This document shows positions 15,710-24,377 of a DNA stretch of 46,964 bases, one piece after another; the first letter of the stretch is position 1, and each line of letters begins with the position of its first letter. Under the pieces are notes generated by a model that had not been told where the DNA came from, did no database searches, and saw only the letters and a program-made list of their open reading frames with translations. The DNA is from Peribacillus acanthi. Its GTDB lineage: Bacteria; Bacillota; Bacilli; Bacillales; DSM-1321. Location of the stretch: assembly GCF_003073175.1 (NCBI RefSeq), contig NZ_QBBX01000016.1, positions 43,653 through 90,616 on the forward strand, read 5' to 3'. Both the position numbers and the translations under genes were made by a program.

Positions 15710-17449
15710 TTAAATCTTGAAGTCGTCATTATCACGCTTCGGACGATACTCTTCATTTTCAGGAGTTGGTGTTTGACGATCATAAAAATCTATATGACCA
15801 GTATCTCCTGTTAAAGATGAGTCATAGCTAGAACGGTTATTTTGGGGGTCGATCTCAAAATGATTGTTTTGCTTTTGGATTTCTCCACTTTTCGGTTTCA
15901 TATTTGTGCCCTCTGGTTTAAATGAAGGACGCTCGTGTTTCGGCGGCATCGTTACTTTTGTGTTTTCGATTTTATGATCGAGTTTGTTTAAATACTTTGA
16001 AGCGAAATCCTTGCCGCCAAGTCCGAATGCTAAACCGAATGCTAACGCTAGGCCACCAAGAATTAAGATAAAGGCAGCATTAACGATTGTGTCTGCCACA
16101 CCTAATTGGTCTAGAGCCATGAAGAAGGCAATAGCAATGATCGCATATTTAGCGATGGATGCTAGCAATGTAAAATGTTCGCCTGTGAACATGCTCTTTA
16201 GTACCTTCTGAATGAAGTTACCTACATATAATCCAACTGCTAAAATAATCAGTGCGGCAATCACGTGTGGAAGATAAGCAATTACGCCTGTTGCTAGAGT
16301 AACTAAGAAATCTAGTTTTACAATATTAAGAGCTTGTACTACAAATAATAGAACAACGATAATCTGCGCGATATAGCCTAAGATATCTGATAGAGATGTT
16401 GTATTTGTAGAAGATTTTCCTTTAATGCCGATCCCATTCATAATTGAGTCTAAGCCAACTCGTTTTAAGAATCCAGAAACGAAATTCTTGACCATTTTAC
16501 CAACCCAAAGGCCAGCAATTATAAACAGAATTGCGATAATAATGTTTGGAATCATAGTCAAAATATCGTTTAACATAGCGATGGCAGGTTCGGAGATGCC
16601 TTCAATGTTTAAACGCTCTAAGGCAGCGATGACTACTGGAATTAATATTAAAACAAATACAATATTTCCAATGATGGAAGATAGAGAAGTTCCTTCAACT
16701 AATTTCCCTAAACCCATTCGGTGAACAAGCTTTTCTGTGCCGATACTTTGTAAGAAGTTAGTTAAGATGTCACGAACTAGTTTGGCTACAAACCAGCCGA
16801 TAAACAGAATAAGTGCTGCTCCAATTAAGTTTGGTAAGAATGCTAAAATGTCGTGCAGCATACCCGTGAAAGGTTCAGATATACCATCCATATCTAATGC
16901 AGATAATACAGCTGGTAAGAAGAGTAACAGTACAAGATAAAAAACAACATTAGCTACTTTATCAATGATATTTTCACTTGAAACCTGTGAATCTCCCATT
17001 TTAAACTTTGAAAATAATCGATTAAAGCGAAGTGTGCTTCCTGCTTTCTTGATCATAAACTTTAAAGCTGAAGCAATTGCCCAAGCAACGAGTAAGATTA
17101 GGGCTGCCTTCAATACTTTAGGAATAGCCGAAGTAATAGAAGATAGCATATTCACAAAAGGTGCTGCAATGAAACTCATGCTCAACATGTTAAAGAACAA
17201 TACAAAAACAAACACAAGAATCAAAAAGTAGATGATTTTGCTAATTATTTTTTCTGAAGAATATTTCCTATTAGTTCTTTGGGGGAAAAGTTTATTATCA
17301 AGATTTGTTTTCTTAAGAGCTTTTTCCACCACTTTTTCAATAAGTTTGGCTACCATCCATCCAATAAATAGAACAACAAGTGCCATTAATAAGTCGGGTA
17401 GGTCGAGGGCGAGGCTGTTCCACCCATTCCAAAACTGATATTTTTCCAA
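15710..17449 (-). CDS. Conserved-TM-helix repeat protein, mechanosensitive channel-like
   Basis: This 579-residue membrane protein has five similar repeats (about 17-50, 109-140, 205-236, 300-331 and 393-424). Each carries a LP-x(5)-ALxxLxxGWxVAKL-like helix, the conserved TM helix repeat seen in CmpX-type proteins that are annotated as mechanosensitive channels. Near 465-490 a Gly/Ala-rich helix, GGLALAFGLAFGLGGKDFA, resembles the MscS pore helix, but the MscS beta-domain is replaced by a polar, probably disordered tail (about 500-579). The frame extends to 17536. The TTG at 17447-17449 is preferred because it follows AAAGGAG. A role in osmotic or envelope stress is inferred. Confidence 0.75.
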   Translation of the reverse strand: MEKYQFWNGWNSLALDLPDLLMALVVLFIGWMVAKLIEKVVEKALKKTNLDNKLFPQRTNRKYSSEKIISKIIYFLILVFVFVLFFNMLSMSFIAAPFVNMLSSITSAIPKVLKAALILLVAWAIASALKFMIKKAGSTLRFNRLFSKFKMGDSQVSSENIIDKVANVVFYLVLLLFLPAVLSALDMDGISEPFTGMLHDILAFLPNLIGAALILFIGWFVAKLVRDILTNFLQSIGTEKLVHRMGLGKLVEGTSLSSIIGNIVFVLILIPVVIAALERLNIEGISEPAIAMLNDILTMIPNIIIAILFIIAGLWVGKMVKNFVSGFLKRVGLDSIMNGIGIKGKSSTNTTSLSDILGYIAQIIVVLLFVVQALNIVKLDFLVTLATGVIAYLPHVIAALIILAVGLYVGNFIQKVLKSMFTGEHFTLLASIAKYAIIAIAFFMALDQLGVADTIVNAAFILILGGLALAFGLAFGLGGKDFASKYLNKLDHKIENTKVTMPPKHERPSFKPEGTNMKPKSGEIQKQNNHFEIDPQNNRSSYDSSLTGDTGHIDFYDRQTPTPENEEYRPKRDNDDFKI

Positions 17450-17730
17450 ATAGGTCACTCCTTTTTTTAAGTAGATATGATTTATACTGTTGTAATACCC
17501 GAGCATAAATGGCTTAAACGGCATTTTTAAAAACAAAATATTTTACTAGTATAAGAGTTTATCTAATCAAAATTAGGTTATAGAATAAGTTGGCCATTGG
17601 GGAAGGAAGAATTCTCTTGAGAAGGTTTAACATTGGAAAGAGACATATATATTAATCTGCGGATAAAGAATAGAGCACTAGACATTGGAACCTCTATATG
17701 AATTTTTATCAGAATATTCCTTTAATTAAC

Positions 17731-17759
17731 TTGGTCTTTGTTGGAAAACAGAGTATAAT
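17731..17759 (+). promoter_or_regulatory. Promoter of the gamma-glutamyltransferase operon
   Basis: TTGGTC (17731-17736), a 17-base spacer and consensus TATAAT (17754-17759). Confidence 0.7.
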
Positions 17760-17767
17760 TTCGGTAA

Positions 17768-17783
17768 ACGAAATTTATTTCGT
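17768..17783. promoter_or_regulatory. Candidate operator palindrome
   Basis: ACGAAAT-TT-ATTTCGT is a perfect 7-2-7 inverted repeat that begins 8 bases after the -10 box, i.e. at the transcript start. This is the classic position for a repressor. The binding protein is unknown and no regulator gene is adjacent. Confidence 0.5.
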
Positions 17784-17849
17784 AAAGTGAAAGATTTTTC
17801 ATGCTTAAGATTAGAGTTAAGTTTACATATAAAAAGGGAGCTGAAAGAA

Positions 17850-19457
17850 ATGACAGATTATTTACATCATCCATATGCATTACCAAAAAACAGTGTATTT
17901 GCCAGAAAAGGAATGGTTGCTACTTCTCAACCACTGGCTGCACAAGCGGGTCTTGATATTTTAAAGAAAGGCGGGAATGCAATCGACGCGGCTATTGCTA
18001 CAGCAGCAACTCTTACTGTAGTGGAACCCACTTCTAATGGCATTGGTGGAGATGCCTTCGCATTGGTATGGGTCAATCAGAAGCTATATGGTCTCAATGG
18101 GAGTGGTCCTGCACCGAAAGACATTTCCATTGATATTCTTAAAAAGCAAGGTCATGAAAAAATGCCCGTTCATGGACTAGTTCCTGTAACTGTACCAGGA
18201 GCACCGTCAGCTTGGGTGGAACTTTCCAAAAGGTTTGGTAGGCTTCCATTGACAGAGGTATTGGCACCAGCTATTCGATATGCTAGAGAAGGTTATCCGC
18301 TTAGTCCGATTTTAGGGAAGTACTGGGAGTTTGCTTACAGAAAATATAAAGAAATTTTCAAAGGTGATGAGTTTCAGGGGTGGTTTGAGACTTTCGCTCC
18401 TAAAGGAAGAGCACCAAAAGTTGGAGAGATGTGGAATTCCCCAGATCATGCGACCACATTAGAAGCGATTGCAGAGACAAATGGCGAGAGCTTTTACAGA
18501 GGAGAACTGGCATGGAAGATGGATGAGTTTTCATCTAAACATGGTGGCTTCTTAAAGTACGATGATTTGGCAAATTATAAAGCAGAATGGGTAGATCCAA
18601 TTTCCGTGAATTATCGGGGCTATGATGTATGGGAAATCCCACCTAATGGACAGGGAATCGTCGCTCTTATGGCTTTAAATATCGCTAAAGGCTTCCATTT
18701 CACAGATAAAGATTCGATTGATGCATATCATAAGCAAATTGAATCGATGAAGCTTGCGTTTACGGATGGCAAGGCTTATGTAACGGATTCTGTACATATG
18801 GAAATGAAGGTACAGGAGTTGCTTTCAGAGGAATATGGCAACCACAGGAGAGCGTTGATTGGAGAAAAAGCGATTCAGCCTATACCTTATAAACCGGTTA
18901 CATCGGGAACGGTTTATCTTGCGACAGCAGATGATGAAGGCAATATGGTTTCTTTCATCCAAAGTAACTATATGGGATTCGGTTCAGGGGTGGTCGTACC
19001 AGGTACAGGGATTGCTTTACAGAATAGAGGACATGATTTTTCATTGGATTCCAGCCACCCGAATGCACTGCAAGGAGGAAAAAAGACATTCCATACAATC
19101 ATCCCTGGTTTCTTGACGAAGGACAATAAAGCAGTTGGTCCATTTGGTGTAATGGGAGGTTATATGCAACCACAAGGACATATGCAGGTGGTCATGAATA
19201 CTGTGGACTTTAACCTTCATCCGCAGGCAGCTTTAGACGCACCAAGATGGCAGTGGCTTGAAGGGAAAACGGTAAGTGTTGAACCACACTTTCCTCTCCA
19301 TATAGCGCAGGCACTTACGAGGTTGGGGCACAACATCAAAATGGAGACGGACACAGGTAGCTTTGGTCGTGGACAGATTATATGGAGAGATCCAGAGAGT
19401 GGTGTCCTTGTAGGAGGAACGGAAAGTCGTACAGATGGTAGCATTGCTTGTTGGTGA
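17850..19457 (+). CDS. Gamma-glutamyltransferase-like protein (YwrD type)
   Basis: This 535-residue Ntn-hydrolase of the gamma-glutamyltranspeptidase family cleaves or transfers gamma-glutamyl groups, for example from glutathione-like compounds. The N-terminal half has GGNAIDAAIATAATLTVVEP and NGIGGDAF. The autoprocessing site reads TSGTVYLATADDEGNMVSF, with Thr354 as the likely nucleophile of the small subunit. No signal peptide is visible, so it is probably cytoplasmic, like B. subtilis YwrD. ATG at 17850 follows AAAGGGAG; the frame's earlier ATG at 17787 lacks one. The two chromate transporter genes follow within 24 bases, as ywr genes cluster in B. subtilis. Confidence 0.9.
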   Translation: MTDYLHHPYALPKNSVFARKGMVATSQPLAAQAGLDILKKGGNAIDAAIATAATLTVVEPTSNGIGGDAFALVWVNQKLYGLNGSGPAPKDISIDILKKQGHEKMPVHGLVPVTVPGAPSAWVELSKRFGRLPLTEVLAPAIRYAREGYPLSPILGKYWEFAYRKYKEIFKGDEFQGWFETFAPKGRAPKVGEMWNSPDHATTLEAIAETNGESFYRGELAWKMDEFSSKHGGFLKYDDLANYKAEWVDPISVNYRGYDVWEIPPNGQGIVALMALNIAKGFHFTDKDSIDAYHKQIESMKLAFTDGKAYVTDSVHMEMKVQELLSEEYGNHRRALIGEKAIQPIPYKPVTSGTVYLATADDEGNMVSFIQSNYMGFGSGVVVPGTGIALQNRGHDFSLDSSHPNALQGGKKTFHTIIPGFLTKDNKAVGPFGVMGGYMQPQGHMQVVMNTVDFNLHPQAALDAPRWQWLEGKTVSVEPHFPLHIAQALTRLGHNIKMETDTGSFGRGQIIWRDPESGVLVGGTESRTDGSIACW

Positions 19458-19481
19458 TTGGTAAAGAAAGAAGGTGCATCA

Positions 19482-20057
19482 ATGAAAGGGAAGGACTTAT
19501 TTTTAGCCTTTTTTCGTGTAGGGATGCTTGGGTATGGAGGAGGACCCTCCTCCATACCTCTTGTGAAAAAGGAAGTCGTAGAACGTTATGAATGGTTGCA
19601 AGAGGAAGAATTCTCGGACATTCTTGCCTTAGCCAACACTTTGCCTGGACCTATTGCCACAAAGCTAGCAGGGTATATTGGGTACCGAGTTAATGGATGG
19701 TCAGGAATGCTCCTTGCTTTATTGGCGTCTGTTATTCCAACAGTTTTAATCATGATATTTTTCTTAAGCTTAATTTCCACTTATAAAGAGAAATCTTGGG
19801 TAACGGGAATGACACAAGCCATTATTCCTGTAGTGGGGGCGATGCTTGTTGCAATGACTTGGGAGTTTGTTGATAAGTCTGCTTCTACTTTAGGGTGGAT
19901 AAAAGCGATTCTACTGATGAGTATAAGTCTGATTTGTATTGAAGTACTTCATATACCAGTTCCGGTCTTTGTTCTTGCTGTGTTACTGATTGCGCTGCTT
20001 CTTCCAGTAAGAAATAAAGTAACGGTTGCAGCAAGTGATGGGGAGGAACGTATATGA
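19482..20057 (+). CDS. Chromate transporter, N-terminal-type half protein
   Basis: This 191-residue membrane protein contains the CHR-domain motifs FFRVGMLGYGGGPSSIPLVK and ANTLPGPIATKLAGYIGY. It is a short-chain, one-domain ChrA protein; such proteins work in pairs, here with the next gene. Known members export chromate or take part in sulfate-like anion transport; the true substrate here is unknown. The ATG at 19482 follows GAAGGTG; an upstream TTG at 19458 has no ribosome binding site. Its stop overlaps the next start (ATGA). Confidence 0.9.
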   Translation: MKGKDLFLAFFRVGMLGYGGGPSSIPLVKKEVVERYEWLQEEEFSDILALANTLPGPIATKLAGYIGYRVNGWSGMLLALLASVIPTVLIMIFFLSLISTYKEKSWVTGMTQAIIPVVGAMLVAMTWEFVDKSASTLGWIKAILLMSISLICIEVLHIPVPVFVLAVLLIALLLPVRNKVTVAASDGEERI

Positions 20058-20584
20058 TTTATTGGGATATTTTCTTAGCATTTTTCATTCCTGGGATATT
20101 GGGGTATGGTGGTGGTCCTGCGAGTATTCCTCTTGTGAAGGAACAGGTTGTCGACGTATATGGATGGATGACGGTACGAGAATTCAGTGAAATGTTAGCT
20201 GTCGGAAATGCGCTTCCCGGACCCATCGCAACGAAGATGGCGGGCTATATCGGTTATCAACAAGGTGGGATTCTCGGTGCATCTGTTGGACTCTTTGCTA
20301 CCATTGCTCCATCCTTATTGCTCATGATTGGATTATTAGCTTTGATTATGAAGTATAAAGACTCTCCGAGGGTGAAGCGTCTAAGTCTTTCAATTCGACC
20401 TACAATCGCAATTTTATTAGGGACGATGGCATTTCATTTCTTTTCTGAAGCGTATTTTAGTATTTCCTTGTTTCATACGGTATTGATTGGGGTCATTAGT
20501 TACGTATTAATGGAATTCGTGAAAGTCAATCCTGTTTTTGTCATCATAGGTTCGGTTATTTATGGTGGTATAGTTCTAGGGTAA
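20054..20584 (+). CDS. Chromate transporter, second half protein
   Basis: This 176-residue partner of the preceding gene has the motif set FFIPGILGYGGGPASIPLVK and GNALPGPIATKMAGYIGY. The two halves are clearly homologous to each other, in line with the tandem duplication seen in full-length ChrA, which has two CHR domains fused. The 4-base overlap with the first half implies coupled translation and a heterodimer. It is similar to the ywrA/ywrB pair of B. subtilis. A strong terminator follows directly. Confidence 0.9.
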   Translation: MIYWDIFLAFFIPGILGYGGGPASIPLVKEQVVDVYGWMTVREFSEMLAVGNALPGPIATKMAGYIGYQQGGILGASVGLFATIAPSLLLMIGLLALIMKYKDSPRVKRLSLSIRPTIAILLGTMAFHFFSEAYFSISLFHTVLIGVISYVLMEFVKVNPVFVIIGSVIYGGIVLG

Positions 20585-20614
20585 GAAGAGCGTCCGGAAA
20601 ACCGGCGCTCTTTT
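20585..20614 (+). terminator. Terminator of ggt-chr operon
   Basis: AAGAGCGTCCGG and CCGGCGCTCTTTT form a tight stem with an AAAA loop (one mismatch). Confidence 0.88.
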
Positions 20615-20688
20615 CATTTCTCGTATTAATGGAATGTCTACCTTTTTGGGATCATATTAGATTCAGATGGAAATTCCCTTTCTTACGA

Positions 20689-21204
20689 TTATTTTTGTAA
20701 TATCGTTCCTGCGTCTTTCCATCCTAATGCGATCTCGTTTGCATTCCATTCTTCAATCAATTCCACGTCGACCTTCTCAGGGCTGAAGCTGTCATAAAAG
20801 GCACGAGATGGATTTTCTTCAATTACCCAAACCATAATAGAGTTTAGACCATCTTCTTGTAGGGAAGACACAAGGGTTCGCATTAAGTTTTTGCCAATCC
20901 CTTTTTTCTGATGTTCTTGAAGGAGATAAAGAGTATAGATTTCACCTGAGTAGCCATATCGTTTGGTTCTTTCTGGTCCACCGCTTGAAAACCCAATAAC
21001 TTCTCCATCTAGCTCGGCGACAAAAGTCTTTACCTTACTGTTTTCTTGGCTTAAAACCGATTTCCACAGTTCTTCTCTAGCTTCGTATGTTAGGTTTTCA
21101 AGGGCAAAATCGGGGATCAATTCCTTGTAAGTCGTTTTCCAGGAATCTACATGTACTTTGGCGATGCCTTTAATATCATCTAAGCTTGCTATCCGTATTA
21201 ACAT
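20689..21204 (-). CDS. GNAT N-acetyltransferase
   Basis: This 171-residue protein shows the GNAT order: an N-terminal strand MLIRIASLDDIKGIAKVHVD, then WKTTY, the acetyl-CoA binding motif A as LLQEHQKKGIGKNLMRTL (R/Q-x-x-G-x-G type) and the C-terminal NPSRAFYDSF. It transfers acetyl groups to an unknown amine substrate. A GTG start is possible at 21222, but the ATG at 21202-21204 has GAGGT at good spacing and starts exactly at the domain. It stands alone, convergent with the chromate transporter genes. Confidence 0.85.
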   Translation of the reverse strand: MLIRIASLDDIKGIAKVHVDSWKTTYKELIPDFALENLTYEAREELWKSVLSQENSKVKTFVAELDGEVIGFSSGGPERTKRYGYSGEIYTLYLLQEHQKKGIGKNLMRTLVSSLQEDGLNSIMVWVIEENPSRAFYDSFSPEKVDVELIEEWNANEIALGWKDAGTILQK

Positions 21205-21335
21205 AAAATACCTCGTATTCACAATTTTCTTTATATTGTAGCAACAATTGGAAATTACGAAAATAAAAATCTTTTCATCAGCTAGGAGTTTTCAAGTGTT
21301 GTTGGTAAATTTAGAAAAAAATATTTATTAATAAG

Positions 21336-21364
21336 TTGTATACAGTAGGGGGGTATGGTAATAT
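21336..21364 (+). promoter_or_regulatory. csoR promoter with CsoR operator in the spacer
   Basis: TTGTAT (21336-21341), a 17-base spacer and TAATAT (21359-21364). The spacer holds TACAGTAGGGGGGTATGGTA, a G-tract pseudo-palindrome of the kind bound by Bacillus CsoR. Apo-CsoR should block the polymerase, and Cu(I) should release it. Confidence 0.82.
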
Positions 21365-21387
21365 ACTAAGTGTAAGGAGGTTATAAC

Positions 21388-21729
21388 ATGAATGAAGGTA
21401 ACCTAGAGACATTTAATCAAGATGAAGAAAGCTGCTGTTCGTCAAATGAACGGAAAAGCCACCATTCTGAAAAGGTGAAAAAAAATTTAATCACACGACT
21501 GAATCGAGTGGAAGGGCAAATCCGTGGAATTAAAGGGATGGTCGAAAAGGATGTTTATTGCGATGATATCATCACTCAAATCTCTGCCACCCAATCTGCC
21601 TTGAATAGTGTAGCAAAATTGTTGCTTGAGGGTCATATGAAAAGCTGCATTGCTGAGCGAATTCAAGAAGGCGATATGGAAGTGTTAGACGAGTTATTAG
21701 TGACGATTGACCGCTTAATAAAAAAATAA
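21388..21729 (+). CDS. csoR: Copper-sensing repressor CsoR
   Basis: This 113-residue all-helical repressor has the Cu(I) ligand set Cys-His-Cys (Cys58, His83, Cys87) in YCDDIITQIS and LEGHMKSC, and the DNA-facing RLNRVEGQIRGIKGMV. In the absence of copper it represses its own operon. The N-terminal 30-residue extension holds an extra CysCys (16-17) and HisHis (25-26), which may bind metal. Start ATG follows AAGGAGG. copZ follows 27 bases downstream. An operator-like G-tract lies in its promoter. Confidence 0.94.
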   Translation: MNEGNLETFNQDEESCCSSNERKSHHSEKVKKNLITRLNRVEGQIRGIKGMVEKDVYCDDIITQISATQSALNSVAKLLLEGHMKSCIAERIQEGDMEVLDELLVTIDRLIKK

Positions 21730-21756
21730 TATTGATTAGTTTGGAGGGAAAAGGAA

Positions 21757-21963
21757 ATGGAAAAAGCTCTATTATCTGTTCAAGGCATGTCTTGTGGACA
21801 TTGCGTAAAAGCAATCGAAGGCAGTGTAGGTAAAATCGATGGTGTGAAGACAGTTGAGGTAAGTTTAAGTGAAGCGAAGGTAAATGTAGAATATGATTCT
21901 TCTGTCGTAACATTAGAAACGATTAAAGAGACAATTGATGATCAAGGATACGATGTTCAGTAA
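21757..21963 (+). CDS. copZ: Copper chaperone CopZ
   Basis: This 68-residue heavy-metal-associated domain has the MSCGHC copper site (Cys13, Cys16) and the beta-alpha-beta-beta-alpha-beta pattern. It carries Cu(I) in the cytosol, usually to the exporter CopA or to CsoR. Start ATG follows TTTGGAGGG. The copA gene that usually follows in Bacillus is not here; a terminator closes the operon directly behind copZ, so any copper ATPase must be encoded elsewhere. Confidence 0.95.
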   Translation: MEKALLSVQGMSCGHCVKAIEGSVGKIDGVKTVEVSLSEAKVNVEYDSSVVTLETIKETIDDQGYDVQ

Positions 21964-21985
21964 TCGTTCTTATTAACCTTATATC

Positions 21986-22033
21986 GACTCAGTCCAATCT
22001 AGTAAACAGTTACTAGGTCGGACTGAGTTTTTT
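21986..22033 (+). terminator. Terminator of csoR-copZ
   Basis: A long stem (ACTCAGTCC with GGACTGAGT, plus inner CTAGTAA/TTACTAG) is followed by TTTTTT. Confidence 0.93.
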
Positions 22034-22121
22034 ATTGTTTGTAACAAAAATAAATTATTTTGATTTATAATTTTCATTATGTTTTTTTGGTACAATAAGG
22101 GTAACTTTTAAAGGATAGGGC

Positions 22122-22907
22122 TTGGGGGTATGGCAATACATGAGAAACCATCAACGAGATATACTCTATTTACATTTACACGCTTCAGACAGATTTGTAT
22201 TATCTAGTGGTTTTGAGTTCTATGAATTTGCCCTATCGGTTCCAGAGCCCTTAACGAATCTGCTTTTATTAAAGCATAAATTTGAAGATGGCGATTTTAA
22301 TATGAATACATTATTGGAATTTGTAACACAAGAAAATTTGCCACAGTTGCTAAAAGAAGATGTTCATACCTATGGAGATTTTTGTTGGATTGACTTCGAG
22401 GATGAAATTGGATTGGACGAGCTTGAAGGAAGGGAAATTGCAGACCTTCTTTATTTAGGTCATTGTAAATCGCATCTTGTGCCGCCTTTTTTCAGGAAAT
22501 TAAATAATCAATATGTGTATCTGGCCCACGACGATGGTTGGTTTAATAAGATATATTACAGGTCATTAGATCATTATTTTTACATGCTTGGAAAATTAAT
22601 ACCCTTTAAAATGGATAGTTTGAAAATAGAAAGAACATGGTTAGGAATTAAGAAAAGAAATGAATACCCGGATATGCCCGTTGAAACTTTAATGAGGCTT
22701 TCTCATTTAATGACAGAAGGTATGGCAATCTCTTTCAAACATATCCAACAAACAAGAAATCGTTTGGAAATTCCAATATGGGTGTTAGGTGACTTCTTTA
22801 ATATGGATGATATGATGGACCGGTTTGAAGAAAATAAATCCCAGCTCCCAGATGCGAAAATTATCTATCAGCGGAAGACTAAAGAATGGTCTATTGTCCT
22901 TAAATAG
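22122..22907 (+). CDS. Conserved hypothetical protein, 261 residues
   Basis: I do not recognise this family. The protein is soluble, rich in aromatic residues (many Tyr, Phe and Trp) and acidic, with segments such as YGDFCWIDFEDEIGLDELEG and YLAHDDGWFNKIYYRSLDHY. It has no clear catalytic motif, signal peptide or membrane helix. The TTG start has AAAGGA 6 bases upstream; an ATG at 22140 is the alternative and would remove six residues. It is a single gene with its own terminator, between csoR-copZ and ddl. Confidence 0.72.
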   Translation: MGVWQYMRNHQRDILYLHLHASDRFVLSSGFEFYEFALSVPEPLTNLLLLKHKFEDGDFNMNTLLEFVTQENLPQLLKEDVHTYGDFCWIDFEDEIGLDELEGREIADLLYLGHCKSHLVPPFFRKLNNQYVYLAHDDGWFNKIYYRSLDHYFYMLGKLIPFKMDSLKIERTWLGIKKRNEYPDMPVETLMRLSHLMTEGMAISFKHIQQTRNRLEIPIWVLGDFFNMDDMMDRFEENKSQLPDAKIIYQRKTKEWSIVLK

Positions 22908-22908
22908 T

Positions 22909-22945
22909 GAAAGAGTCTTGCGATATGCTGCAAGGCTCTTTCTTC
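22909..22945 (+). terminator. Terminator of the hypothetical gene
   Basis: GAAAGAGTCTTGC and GCAAGGCTCTTTC form a 13-bp stem (one wobble) with an 8-base loop. Confidence 0.87.
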
Positions 22946-23244
22946 GTTTACATCTTACATGCATGCTTTTTTATCTATACGTTACTTTAAGTGTTAGCCC
23001 AAACTAAAGCATTGCAAGCTAAGTCTCTGTAAGCCTTCGAAAATTGGTTTCGACGGGTGTTAGGTCTAGCATATGGTTTCATATAGTAAAGAAGGGGAAT
23101 GTATAGGTATGTCATCCCATACCGATGTTAATAAGTGAATGATGAACTGGATTACTAAGAAGTAAAAATAGAGTATTTGTACAGATTAACGTTTTATTTG
23201 TAAAGTGATACAATATAGGGGTACTGATTATTGGAGGGTATACA
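22946..23244. other. Intergenic region before ddl
   Basis: About 300 bases without a supported ORF. It contains a small hairpin GGTATG/CATACC (23106-23123) and the ddl promoter at its right end. Nothing else stands out. Confidence 0.4.
23186..23214 (+). promoter_or_regulatory. Promoter of ddl
   Basis: TTAACG (23186-23191), a 17-base spacer and TACAAT (23209-23214). Confidence 0.65.
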
Positions 23245-24324
23245 ATGAAAACTAGAATTGGCCTACTATACGGTGGTAAATCCGCAGAACATAAGGTTTC
23301 ATTACAAACTGCTCTGGCAGTGAATAAAGCATTGAATTTTGAGAAATTTGAAATTCATCCAATTTATATTAACACTGAGGGTCAATGGATAACAGGGCCA
23401 CAGCTTACAGGACCAGCAAGCACAGTTGAAGAGTTGACTTACACTTCCAATGTGACAGGATTATCAGCAGTTCAAACTCAATTATTGCCTGTACAACAAA
23501 AAGATGAGCCAGGTGGCTTTGATGTTATATTCCCGTTATTACACGGGCCAAATGGTGAGGACGGTACTGTCCAAGGGATGCTTGAAATCTTGAATTTGCC
23601 TTACGTAGGAAACGGAGTATTGGCTTCTTCAGCCGGGATGGATAAAGTCATCATGAAGAATATCTTCGCTCAAGCAGGGTTGCCACAGGTAAACTATGTT
23701 TGGTTTATCCGTTCTGAATGGGAAACCAATGAAGAAGCGGCTTATGAAAAGGTAGAAGAGCAGCTTGGCTATCCTTGTTTTGTCAAACCGGCTAACCTTG
23801 GTTCAAGCGTAGGAATTAGCAAATGTACAAACAAAGAAGAACTGAAAGCTGCATTTGCAGAAGCTTTCCAATTTGATCGGAAAATCATTATTGAAGAAGG
23901 TGTGATCGCTAGGGAAATCGAAATTGGTGTACTTGGTAACGATCATCCAGAATGCTCAGTTGTAGGAGAAATTGTTCCGAAGAAAGCATTTTACGATTAC
24001 AAAGCAAAGTACGAAGATGGAGATACTGGGCTGATCATCCCCGCAGAGTTACCTGAAGGAGTTTATGAAGAGTTGCAAGAACTTGCTATCCGAGCATTTA
24101 AAGCACTTGATTGCTCTGGATTAGTTAGAGCGGATTTCTTCTTAACTCAAGATGGAAAACTATATATGAATGAAGTGAATACAATGCCTGGATTTACGCC
24201 ATTCAGTATGTTCCCGTTATTATGGAAGCATACAGGAGTAGAGTATCCGGAATTAATTGAAAAGCTTGTCATGTTAGCTAAGGAAAGATATGACGAAAAA
24301 CAAAAAATAAAATATACGTTTTAA
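23245..24324 (+). CDS. ddl: D-alanine-D-alanine ligase
   Basis: This 359-residue ATP-grasp enzyme joins two D-Ala in the cytosol for peptidoglycan. Visible motifs are [13 protein letters not shown] at the N terminus, [14 protein letters not shown], the ATP-grasp loop [12 protein letters not shown] and the C-terminal metal/phosphate site [17 protein letters not shown] follows TTGGAGGG. The gene precedes murF, which uses its product, but a hairpin lies between them. Confidence 0.97.
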   Translation: MKTRIGLLYGGKSAEHKVSLQTALAVNKALNFEKFEIHPIYINTEGQWITGPQLTGPASTVEELTYTSNVTGLSAVQTQLLPVQQKDEPGGFDVIFPLLHGPNGEDGTVQGMLEILNLPYVGNGVLASSAGMDKVIMKNIFAQAGLPQVNYVWFIRSEWETNEEAAYEKVEEQLGYPCFVKPANLGSSVGISKCTNKEELKAAFAEAFQFDRKIIIEEGVIAREIEIGVLGNDHPECSVVGEIVPKKAFYDYKAKYEDGDTGLIIPAELPEGVYEELQELAIRAFKALDCSGLVRADFFLTQDGKLYMNEVNTMPGFTPFSMFPLLWKHTGVEYPELIEKLVMLAKERYDEKQKIKYTF

Positions 24325-24327
24325 AAA

Positions 24328-24377
24328 AAGGGCAGAAGCTGTAGTCATATGATGACGATGCTTCTGCTCGTTTTGCA
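24328..24377 (+). terminator. Hairpin between ddl and murF
   Basis: GCAGAAGC and GCTTCTGC form an 8-bp stem with a 20-base loop, followed by TCGTTTTGC. It probably gives partial termination between the two cell-wall genes. Confidence 0.6.

Larger units (their letters stand above)
17450..17849. other. 400-base divergent intergenic region
   Basis: This region holds the promoter and candidate operator of the gamma-glutamyltransferase gene near its right end. I see no ORF with a ribosome binding site and no RNA gene in the rest. Confidence 0.5.

Noticed and set aside
16425-17438. Several plus-strand frames across the channel-like gene
   Set aside because: They are mirror images of a real, repetitive membrane protein gene and have no ribosome binding sites.
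22946-23200. Small hairpins before ddl as an RNA gene
   Set aside because: Only short isolated stems (such as GGTATG/CATACC); no promoter-terminator pair or larger fold.
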